Below, piece after piece: positions 48,299 to 59,600 of a stretch of DNA of 64,000 bases. The notes under the pieces were generated by a model that worked only from the letters and a program-made list of their open reading frames with translations, had not been told where the DNA came from and did no database searches. The translations under genes were made by a program, and so were the position numbers. Each line of letters starts with the position of its first letter. Within the stretch, counting starts at the first letter, position 1. Source of the stretch: Ectocarpus siliculosus (taxonomy: Eukaryota > Sar > Phaeophyceae > Ectocarpales > Ectocarpaceae); NCBI GenBank assembly GCA_000310025.1, contig FN647938.1:417044-481043 (forward strand), given 5' to 3'.

Positions 48299-49041
48299 TT
48301 ACCAGTCCGAGTTACCCCCGCCACCGCCCGAGTAGCCTCCCCCCCCACCGCGCGATCCGTAACCACCGCCATAGCTGCCTCCTCCATAGCTTCCACCACC
48401 ACCACCACCGTAGCCACCGCCGCCGCGCGAGCCGTAACCGCCCCCGCCCCCGCCTCCGTACGAGCCTCCGCCGCTGCCGCCACCGCCGTACGATGATCGC
48501 CCGCCCCGGTATCCACCGTTTCTAAAGTCCATCAAAAGGGAAAGGGAAATGTCGGGGAGGGGAACGACGACATGAGAAACGAACAAGTGCATGGAGGGAT
48601 GGCCTAGTGAGCTATGCGTTCAAGAAAAGGAACAGGGAGGAGGTGAGTAGTCTAGTCGGTGCGAGTCACAGACGGCATGATCGCGCTATTCACAGATTCC
48701 CCGTAAAATTGGGCCGTGAAAACTTGCACACGGGATAGACCTCACCGCGAAAGCCCATAATCAGACCAAGAGAACCCGCAGACAGCCACTTTGCGCACAC
48801 AACCGCGGCCACTTGACTACAGAAGAGATAGGGGGAGGACTTGGCTTGCCTGCGCCCCCCTGTCCACAGATGTCCTTTCTTACCTGTCTCCGCCCCCGCG
48901 GTACCCCCCTCCGCCACCGTACGATCCACCCCTTCCACCGCCGTACGATGATCGGTTGCCCCTGTAACCGCCGCCGCCGCCGCCGCGTCCGCGTCCACGC
49001 CCGCCGCGGCCACCTCCCCGACCTCCACCAAACCGTCCTCC
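48299..49041 (-). other. RGG/GGY repeat tail of the RH3-like helicase
   Basis: The last two exons encode short Gly-rich repeats ([30 protein letters not shown]) with Arg and Tyr spacers. Such tails bind RNA without strict sequence preference and can promote condensates. GC-rich coding sequence here creates long spurious frames on the opposite strand. Confidence 0.85.
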
Positions 49042-52000
49042 CTGTTCAGGACAGGCGTTGGGGTGCAAAAGGATTAGAAACAAAAGTCCGGGACAGGTGT
49101 TCGGTGCAAAAGGAATAGAAACAAGTGAAAATGCATCGCGTCTGGGGACAATTTTGCTGGCGAAGCCCGTCCACAACTTCACAGCAAGACGACAGGCGTT
49201 GGTGTTGCAAAGTTACATAGATACCAAAGGTTGGTCCTTGAGTACTATGGAAACGAGCAACAGGTGAGCACTAAACGTCAAGTACACTATTTTTTTTGTC
49301 AAATGAGGCTTTCGGCGCGGAAACCACGATCGAGAGACGAGTTGAGGACGTAGCCGATAGCGGAGGGCATGGCTTTGATGGGCAAAGAAACATGTCTGAT
49401 GTCGCCATGGCGACCTAAAAAAGAAGCACCGCACAGGAACGAGGGCATCCCATTCGGGACGTACTGTTCGAACTGCTTGGGAGACCAAAACTGACTGCTG
49501 TGGTGAGAGGTGAAACGTGATTGCCCGAATTACTGCTGCCCCTTAATTCCTCGAGCACACAGCCGAACACCGCGGGGAAAAAAACGAAACCTGCCCTCAA
49601 AACTAACCCCAAAAACGCCTCCTTACCGGTGCTTCCTGAAGCACGGGCAGCACGGGGCACATCTTGAACTCGATGCTCTCCAAGTTCTGCTCCTTGCTGA
49701 ACTTGACGAGCTGGTCGGCGGCCTCAGTGGACATGTCGAACACCGCCGTCGTGGGGTCCTTGGCGATGGCGATCCTGCCAACCATCGGCTCGAAGCCCGC
49801 CGCGCGGCCGAGCTTGCCCACAGCGAACATGACGTCGCCGGAGGTGAGCTGGCGGGGCGCCACCATCTGGACGGTGACCTTGTCTGGCTCTCCCGTCAAC
49901 ATGGATCTCCTCTGTGGTGATCGACGAGGAAGATTTTTTTTTTCAAGGTGGCGTGAGACGGATGTCGAGGCAACCAAGGAATACGAACAACTTCATGAGG
50001 TGTACCTTGTGGGAGAGTTCAGCCAATACATTTGCACGAGGCACGGCAAGTCCTGCGTCATGAACTAATCTAGTTCCACCAGTCGCGCAAGAAGCATTGG
50101 ATGTGTCGTAGAGTAGCACCCTGGATATGCCGTGCTCTATCTGGACTTACCGTGACGTGGGTCTTGCGGGCGATGGCCGCCAAGCACTTGGCAAGCAGAA
50201 GTTCCTTGTCCTGTGTTCCACCAAGGGGCGCGAGCGCGAACAGATATACCGTGAGGACCGTAACCCACAAGAACCAAGAACACACCTCCGTACGAGAGAA
50301 AACACTTGACAAGCAAAGGCCGATGATTCTTGCTGCGCGCGCGGGGGGGGGGTTGGCAACAACGCAGGTGACCAAATTTCACGCTTTCGCTGCCTGTCGC
50401 AAGTAATCGCACCAGCTACCGCTCGCTACAACCTACATCGAGGCCGCGGACGCACAGGAGACCCAGAAAGAAAAGCATGACACGCGAGTCCCAAAACACG
50501 GGCCGGAAACTCCAAAGCCTTATACTTGTACCTTCTCGACCCAGCCCCCTCGTCACAAGTCCCGAACACGACACCTCGGGCCGGAACCTCCAACTCCTTG
50601 TCAATACACTTCTCTTCTCGAGCAGCGCCCTTGCTCTTCTCACTCACCTCCGACTCTTCTTCGGCGAGAAGCTCCTGCGCCGACTCCCTGAAAAAGTCCA
50701 CCATGTCGTCGCTCACCCCCTTGATCTGCTCGCGGGCGACCGTCCCCGCGAGAGACATGACCTGTTCCGCGGACGGCACCGCTCCCCGCTCGAAGCGGAA
50801 GCCCTGGCCCACCCCCTGCTCGATCTTGCGGATGTCGCGGATCTCGTTCTCGGCGTAGAGTGTAACCGCCACTCCGGGGCGCCCGGCCCTTCCCGTGCGG
50901 CCGGAGCGGTGCACGTAAGAATCTGAAAAAAAAAAGATCAAGGAATTGAGAGACGACAATGCAGAGGAAGAATAAGCACGGCTTGAGAAAGGTCTGGGAG
51001 ACTGGAGCAGGGTGGGTGGGTGTCTGTGGTGGTAAGTGAGAGGTCGGCCGACCAGGAGAGAGGGGGCGTGGGGCAAAGAGCGAAAAAAGAGAATAGGCGA
51101 GCGAAAGACTTGTGCCTCACTGTAACTGCGACGCTCAAGACACGCGTCAGAGACAAGAAGAATAACACAAAAACCCCGCCCGACGGTGACGGGAGAGTAA
51201 AGAAAACACAAAAAGAACTTTCACAGGACGCTAGAATCAACCAACGCGCGGACTCCGAGCACAAAAACGCAGCCAGTCACTGGTACACCTACACGCCTTC
51301 CATGCAAACTTGGTGCGCATGGCTTGTCATCTTCTTGTCTCTGTCCTTACCGGGGTCGCGCGGAGGGCGGTACTGGACGACCAGGTCGATGTCCGACACG
51401 TCGATGCCGCGAGCGGCGACGTCCGTTGCTACCAGCACCTGGAAGCCCTTGGCGCGGAAGGCCTTGATGGTCTGGTCGCGCTGGTGCTGCGAGATGTCTC
51501 CGTGGAGGACCTTGCGACAAAAAAAAAAAAAAGATACAAGGGTGGGCGCCAGGTTACACAAGTGAGTGAGCGTTGTTATGTTCGTGCCCCGAGTCGGGGA
51601 CGTGATTCTGCCATTGTCAGTGGATCTCGGGTCTAACGGGCAAGGGAGGGGTGTCTCCACGGCAAACTACATCGTCATCCTCCCCACCAAAAGGCTGTGA
51701 ATGGTGACGCGGTTGTCCCGTTGCGTCGTTCTACAGCAAAGTGTGCCTCCAGACGGCTGCATGCCCACTCAATGAAAATGGTTTGTCTGACCCTCGGCAC
51801 CACACACACCCTAGCACAACCCAACAAAAAAGGTATATGCACCCTTTCCCGCCTGCACGTCTCTCACTAGTGTATGTGGGCTAGTCGGAAGCAAAGGACC
51901 AGTCGCTGCCTGTGTACCTGAGACGTGAGAGTCTTGAAAGTTTGTCCGTCGGCAAGCTCGTCGCACTCCGCCTTGGAGTTGGTGAACACGATGGCGTGCG

Positions 52001-55000
52001 AGCCCTTGCCGTAGTAGGTGATGATGTCCTCGAGCATGCTCGAACGATGCCGAGACGACACCTCGATGGAGAGGTGCTTTACGGTCGTCGCCAGCTTGTT
52101 CACCTGTCATGAAAAATGAAAGGACGCGGGATTAGGTGCTTGCCGAAATTTACGACATCGCTTCTGCCCAGCAGCGGGCTCTTTGCCAGTCCTACGAAAA
52201 GGTGATGGCGGTCGGCCGACTCCTACTCAGCGACCCGACCTTTCGCGGGAAAATCGGTGAGAGTACAAGACAGAAGGGGCTTCTTGTCACGTGCCGTATC
52301 CTGTATTCTCGGATAACAAGACGAGTGAGCACGGCACTCATGTTATCGTATGCAATCACGAAAATTCGCTCCCACAGCTTGATTACAAGTACCACGGAAT
52401 TGAAAGAACTTGACACAGATCAGAAGGGTGCTCGGTGTGAAGACAAGAGCAACAGCAATATCAGTGGGAACAATCTCCATTCAAGCACGTCGGGGACATC
52501 GGTCAAGAGAATCACCTTGGGTGCGCGGTGAACAAACAAACATCGTCGACACAATGCGTACTCACGTGCTTGCCGACGGCGTCAACGGTGAGCGGGTTGG
52601 CCGTGTACTTGTTGGCGATGTTCCTTACCCAGCTGGGCACGGTGGCGCTGAACAGCAGCACCTGGCACTCTTTCACCTGCCGCCATAAAAACAAAAAGTC
52701 GATCGCGAACATCATCCACAACTTGTTTTCATACTCGCACAAGAATAGCTAAGCAGGCATTCCACCGTCCGCGGCAAAACGTGCAGAGTATTCTGACATC
52801 CTATTCCTGACGAATCTGCATGCGAATGCTGTCCTCACAAGCTCTGTTCTCGGTCACATGGATGACAATCACAGGAGACGATGAGTCGTGCGAAGCACCT
52901 GGCGTTCCTTTAATTGGATGCCATGCTATAGCACCACCCAGCTCACGCGAAACCCTTCTTTCTCCCACCACACAAAACAAAACTTCCCGAGGCATGCCCA
53001 CCAACTGCAGCCCCCCCCCCGAACCAACGCCACAACTCAGCCTTGCTATTCACTCACGTCGACATACGAGAAGATGGTCTCGATATCGTCCGCGAACCCC
53101 ATGTTGAGCATCTCGTCGGCCTCGTCCAGCACCGCGTGCCGCACGTCCGACAGGTCGAGGGCACCCCTCTGGAGGTGGTCCATGATGCGGCCGGGCGTGG
53201 CCACCAGGATGTCGAGGCCGTCCGAGAGAGACCTCATCTGGGGACCATAGGCGGCACCGCCGTGGAAGACATCGGCCTTGAGGCCGAAGGTGCTGCCCAG
53301 AGTTTCCAGCTCGCCGTACACCTGGCGTGCGGTGTTTGCGACGCGCGGGAGGAGGATTACCGTTAGGGGGTGAGAGAGTTTTCAGACACAACACAGACGT
53401 AGTGCTTGTTGTAATCCTTGCCGAGGGTGTAAAGGATGCTTGTATGGTGTACAAAGAAGAACTTCCAAGGGGACCCAACCATCGCGCCATCATGTACCAA
53501 CAAAAGCTTGTGGGGGAATATTGGGCTTACGCTGTTTGTACACGCGTAGCCAGCACCGAAAGGAAGACCCAACGCTGCGATGACGAAACAAGGCTGGCCG
53601 ACACGAAGAGGAGAGCAGTCGAACCCAATCCATCACAACAACAAAAATTGATACCAACCCCGTAGACCCAATCAATCCCACCACACCTGACGAGCCAGCT
53701 CTCGCGTCGGGCACACCACCAAGAAGCGGGGCGACCTGCCGCGTTGGTAAGTGCGCTGCTGGTGGTCTTCCGCAAAGCGACCGAGGTGCTGGATGACCGG
53801 CAGGCCGAAGGCGATGGTCTTGCCCGTACCGGTGCGGGACTTGCCGATGATGTCGCGCCCCGACAGGATGTGGTCGTACGTGATGGCCTGTGCGCGGGGA
53901 AAACAACAATCGTCACGTGAGGAGAGTATTCACTCGTTCGGTGCTGTGAGTGTTGTCATCTGTTGGAGAACGCGGTGGTTGCTTCGGCGACGAAAACGCC
54001 ACCAAGGGTTGCCGACCAGCATTTCGTGCCACAACAAACTTCCGTGTCTCGTGAGGAATTAGAACCAATACCCGGCGAGGAGAAACAATCGAGATACCCA
54101 CAGGCGTAAAAAAAGCTTATACGCAGCAAAGACGCCCGGGCAGATACGGTAACGACACTCAACACGAACACGCTTAGTTCGTCATATGTACGATGTAACC
54201 ACCAGACCGAACCGGCCGTGTCGTCGCTCTCCCACCTGGACGGGGGTGAACTTCTCGATTCCGCGAGCCTTGAGCGCGGCCACGGTCTTGGGGTCCACGT
54301 CCTTCTCCTCCACGGGGCACGCCCCCTCTTCCCCCACCTCCACCAAGGAGACCATCTGGTCCCCCTTCAACTCCTTGCTCGCCGTCCGCGCCGCGGTGTC
54401 GCCGTACTTGCCGCTCGCCGCGCCAAACTCCCCGCTGTACGACATCCTCTGCTGCTGCTGACCAGGCGCACCCCACGCCTGCTGCCCGTCCGAGGACGCG
54501 CCGCCGACCGGCGGCCCGCGGCCCGCGGCGGGGAACGACCCTCCCCCCTCGGCCGTGCCCCCGCCCGAATATCGCTGCGGTGGCGCAGAGTTCGCTCCCG
54601 GGCCGAGCAGATCGTCGAGGTCTAGGTCATCCAAACCGCTGTTCTTCGGTGCTGCCACCGTCGCGGTCGCCGGGGGAGCGGAAGTTGCAGACCCGAGGAG
54701 GGAATCGAGGTCCTGGTCGAGGGGCGCGGCGGCGCCCATGCCGCCGCCTGAGGCAGGCTTGGTTCCGGAGTCCTGAAGCAGTCCAAGGCGTCGAAAGTGT
54801 CGGGAGGCGGGGGGGGAGGGGGGGTACGCACATGTGGTGAGGGAGGGGTATAGAAGCACTGGGAAAGGGAAGGGGCATCCGGAATGGAATGCAGTGCTGC
54901 GAAGTATCATGCAACGATGGGAGCTTGAGACAGGGATGGGAGGGGCTGAGGAGAACTGCTGGGTGTGCCAACATGCAGGCTACGTATGTCACTGCTGACG

Positions 55001-56183
55001 CTCGTGTAGTCTTGGCGCAGGCAGTAACCAAGGTTCCAGTCAGTTACCATGTTCGCAATGGAGGTTGGAAGGGACGGCGGACCCAACAAGTTACATTTTG
55101 CAACGCGACAATGTACAAATACGACCAATTAGAAACGGCACATCGCCGAAATGGAGCCTCGAGGAGGCCAAGAGGTGGTGCTGACAGGGCGACGTTCAAC
55201 AGGTGATTGTTGGGGCGAGCTCGTCACTCGGTACGTGCCAGATTGAACATTCTATGTTCGGAGATGGAGTCAGACCAGCGTATGTAGTCCACACATACAT
55301 GCAGACAGCGACACATGATGATGGGACACATGATGATGGCCCTTTCCTCTTGGGCATTCACCAAAGGGCATAGCTGCCGACTACAACTGAACCAAGAAAG
55401 CACCCACTTCATCTTATCCTAGAGGGCTCCAACTTGATGTCTTCGGGGAAGTGCACAAACGTGCGGCTCGCACGATGTGTGCCACTGCTGCTGGCTGCTG
55501 TGTACACGTGTGATTTCCAATTGCATGCGTACATCAAAGGGTGAATGGTCCGTGGACACCCACCCACCCGAAAAAAGGAGATCAAATACCACAGCAGGAG
55601 ACAACACTAACCGCTACCACCCCGCAACACAGCAGCCTCATAAGCTGCGCAAGGGGGCCTGGGAAACTCACGAAGCTACGCTGCTGGCGTCTCGATCGCC
55701 GACTTCGATGTGCATTGGTTGGCTGGGTGCGAGGGCAACGTCAACCTGCGGCGCGCCGAAACGGGCGCGCCATCGACCCACAGGTTCATCGCACCCAGAC
55801 AAAATTTACGAGCACCCACGCAGGCCCCGAGAGAGCACCCTGTCGCACGTATCCGATGGCGAGTCCCTCACCTGCTGCACGTCGCCAAGAATAGCATCCA
55901 ACTCGTCCATCACGCTGGCCCTAGGGGGTTTGCTGTCGTCAACTTCCCCGGTCGCGGCTCCTGCATTTTCCACCGCTGACGAAGTAGAGCTCATTGAGAG
56001 ACCATGTCTTGCTCGCCACGTATTCCTCGCCGGAGGCTCGAGGCTGGCCACCGCCGTCTTCGCGCGGGTGACCGACGAGGACACCGCCCCGGGCGCCGCA
56101 GGAATCAGACTGAAAGCATCTACGTTTACGAACCCCGCCAGGAGGCCAAGCACGGCCAGCGCTGTGCTGCTTCGAGAGGTCAT
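48299..56183 (-). CDS. Plastid-targeted DEAD-box RNA helicase, RH3/DDX21 class
   Basis: The product is an ATP-dependent RNA helicase; the plant relative RH3 works in chloroplast group II intron splicing and ribosome assembly. Twelve phase-consistent exons give 923 residues: 55872-56183, 54236-54772, 53687-53887, 53058-53321, 52566-52676, 51918-52103, 51351-51510, 50648-50922, 50151-50210, 49627-49911, 48884-49041, 48299-48521. Residues 1-22 form a signal segment ending VDA-FSL, followed by a Ser/Ala/Arg-rich transit-like stretch. Motifs with rough positions: Q motif IEKFTPVQ (276-283), SRTGTGKT (300-307), PTRELARQ (343-350), TPGR (392-395), DEAD (416-419), SAT (448-450), [21 protein letters not shown] and [15 protein letters not shown] domain ([16 protein letters not shown] onward) covers about 703-797. 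The tail is RGG/GGY-rich and ends NSDW. Residues 90-162 hold three acidic LD(A/S/D)(I/L)LG motifs. The start chosen is the Met whose downstream residues form the signal; an in-frame Met lies 8 codons upstream. Confidence 0.95.
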
Positions 56184-56611
56184 ATTTGCCCCAACGTCAA
56201 CACCCACTGATCAGGGGAGCTGAGCTACAACACAAGAGAGCCTGCTGCCTGCGACGCGGGCCTATATGGGTCACGGAGGAAGGTCGCACAAGCTTAGTCT
56301 TGTCTCGGGGGGGGGTCTCTCGAACGGGTTGTTGTTGACTCGTGCCCTGGTAACGGCGCAGACGTACGCTGACGCAACGCTCGACGGCTTGGGGGAGGGC
56401 GGGAGGTGGCCCGACAGGAAAAAATATGGAAGGAGGCATTCTTCCCTCGAAAAAGTCATCCATACCCCCGTTGCAACTACACAGAGTACATCGAACCAGC
56501 ACCAAACAACTCTCCCCTCCCCGGCCCTCGCCCCTGACGCAAGCTCAACGCAAAACACAACCCCTCTCGATCGCGCACGCCCTACGGACGACCCCCAAGC
56601 ACACAGCAATA
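56184..56611. promoter_or_regulatory. Bidirectional promoter region of RH3-like and ClpS genes
   Basis: Only 428 bp separate the start codons of two divergently read genes for plastid proteins. No TATA box is evident on either strand. The region must contain both 5' UTRs and promoters; no specific factor site is claimed. Confidence 0.65.
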
Positions 56612-59600
56612 ATGTTCCGCCCACTGCAAGTGTTGATTCTCGCCCTGGTGGCCTCCGCATCAACCGCCTTCGTTGTTCCCGCATGGACCGCCATGAGACC
56701 CGCTGCCGCGTCGGGGCGACCCATCTCGGTAAGAGAAGCACAGGAGGAGGACGTACTCCTGCCTAGTCGGGGGGGGGGGAGTGGGCTCTAGTTGCGCACA
56801 AGCGATGCGAATTTCATGTTACGTGGCTGATCTAGATTTCAGGCTGTTGTGCTGTTTTTGCCATGAAAATGTAGTCAAGACTGCTGTTCTTGATGGCGCT
56901 GACGTGTTTTTTCCTCGTGTGTGTGAGATAGAGCCTCCCCCACCGCCCATAGCTCTTTATCTTGAAAACGTGACCCGTAGGCTTGGCTTCTGCAATTTTT
57001 CAGCCCCGAGCACTTCTCTTTCCTGCCGTAACCGCTTTGTGTCAACTGCTTCGGGCGTGAGCTGCGCGTACATCGGATAATTTAGCGAGCCTGTGCTTTA
57101 GACAAGGGCATCAAACTTCAATATGGAATTCACCCGCTCTCACCCTCTCCACTCTCCACACCTATTGTATGTATGTTGTCCAACAACAATGTACGGAGTG
57201 TGGTATGCATAGAACGCCAGTATGCTTCCACTCAAATTGAGTGCAGCGTTAGGCAAGAGCTGGGCACAACTCTCGTCTACCCTGACGGAGGCGGGAATGT
57301 AGACGTTGGCCGAGGGACCACGCTCTCGCCACGTCATGTTACACGTGAGGGTTGTTGTTTTCGCCGAACTGCTTGACTTTACTCTGTAGGTTGACCCATT
57401 GTCAAAATCTCCTCGCAATGGTCACCACCCAAGCATCAGGCAGCATCACAGCAGTAAAAAAGGAGCATGGGAAGTCTCTTCGCACACACGTGCAAAACTA
57501 CTGTATCACACGCACGCGCACACCGACAGCGGACAGCCTGTCCTCCGTCCATTAACCGTATTAGTTCGGTACAGCAGTTCCTCACACATGGCTCGTTTTG
57601 TTGTTGTTTTCTTGCCGACGGCGCGCGTGCCAGGCCCTCAACATGGCGGCAGGCGTGGCCATGCCGGAGATCAAGACCGCCGGGCCTTCCATCGGAGTTC
57701 TGGACAAGAAGGAGGTTTCGTTCGAGACGTCCATCAGACCCGAGGACAAGGTAAAGAGCTTTTGTAGTGGCCTCTCCCTCCCTCCCTCCCTCGCTCCCTC
57801 GCTCCTCCACGGCTCAATTTACTTGCCGCCACAGCAGTAAATAGTACAGCACCACAGCGGGTGGAACCTCGAGCCGTCTCTCCCGCTCTTTCTCTCGTGG
57901 ACTTGTATCTCGTACAAGTATTAGTGTGTGTTTTCTGAATCTCTTTCCTCCCCCAGTCTTGATTTTTCGCAGTGTGTGTGCAGCGTGTGCATACAGCAGT
58001 TTAGTAGTAGAACCCTTTGCGGGGGGTGGGTAGATGGCCTGTGGCCGCGGAAGGCGTTCGCGCCAGTGGACCAGGACGGATGCTTATTTTTGGTACCGGC
58101 CAGGGAATGGAATGTTCACAACAGCAACAAGTCACGATTTTTGCGTAACCGCGAAAGTCTTTTCGAGCGGTGCTCCAAATGTCGCTTTTTGAGCTCAACG
58201 AGGTTGATGATGGTCTTTGTTTCGAAGAAAACTTGGACCTGCCACTTTCACATATCTTTGGCGACGCCTCAACTCGATTTCAAATGATTCTCTGCGACTG
58301 AGAAGAATACCCACATGTCCGCCCCAGCCAAGACTAATATAGTTCTCTTTCGAGTCCATGACGTATGATGACGTACGGATATTCGACGCTCTGTCTTGGT
58401 CCTACTATCGATTCCAGCCTATTTTTTCAAGCCCGGCTGCGGCAAAACGCCCGTGCGGCAGTATTATGTAGTCTCGCTGATGAGGGAAGTCGTGCCAACT
58501 TTCTTACACAAGTGAAACGTAAATAATCTCGACACTGCTCTGTCCCTGCACAAGACCGGCGATACGAGTGCGTGTACTGCACTTGGATCTAATGTACAGA
58601 CGTGCTGAGGTTCCCGTGATGCTTCGACGCTCAGCGATGCGCTATTCTGTATTTCTAGCATGGTAAATAGGCCCTCACCACAGGCGTCTACGTGTGCAAT
58701 ATGGTAGTTATTTTGGAGGAGCACACCGCAGTTTTCCCCTGCCCCCTGCCCCCTGCCCTGACCCACACGCTCTTTGTTCTGTTGGTCACGATGTCCGCCT
58801 CTGCTGCGTGCGGTGTGTGTCCCCTTGGTACTACATTGGCAGTACAAGGTCTTGCTGTTCAACGACAACGGCAACACCCGCGAGTACGTGTCGAGGTCCC
58901 TCGTGCAGGTGGTCGGTTTGAGTGAGGCCACCGCCTTCCACATCATGCAACAGGTGGGTGGGGGTGCTACACAAGACCTGCTGCTCTTGTTGGTGGCACA
59001 TGGAACGGGCAGCAGTGCTGCCACTGCTCCGCTGTATGCTACCGGTGTCGTTAGGTCAATTACCTAGCGTGCCGTAGTCTGTGCTCTATTGTTAGAACTG
59101 CCCAAGGCTTGGGAATCTGAAGCCCGCCTTGCTTTCTCTTTTTCGTCAGAAACCAAGAGGAAAGCGACACACCCTTCGTAACCAGCACGTGGTTGCAAGT
59201 GGACCACCTACACGGCCGTGAACGATTGCCTCTTTTTTTTTCTTTCCATTGGTGGAGGCGATGAAAAAGAAACATCTAGAAGTGATCGTGAATCGTGTAC
59301 TTGATACGTACCAGCTTGCAGCCACGGGCACACGAAGAAGCCAGTTTGCGTGAAATGAAACATCACCCTCGTCATGTACAAGCGGCGTAGCGCGACGCAA
59401 ACAGTCTTGAATTTTTTCGCAGGAAACGTTCCCAAGACTAGTTTTTTCTTGGAACGATAGCAAGCAAACTTTGGATTTGGTCGTGCCGGCCTACTGATAC
59501 TCCGTGTTTTCCCTTATCGTCAGAGTGTGTACGGTTTCTTTTGGATTTCAAGCCTCTGGGCCATTTTGAAGGCGCGGCAGACCGTGAGGCCGTTATCTCC

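Noticed and set aside
48299-49041. Long alternative frames in the Gly-rich region suggesting another protein
   Set aside because: They are products of the GGN-rich coding sequence of the helicase tail.
56781-57080. Plus-strand frame in ClpS intron 1
   Set aside because: Lies between two phase-consistent ClpS exons, has no conserved motif, and begins after a poly-G run.
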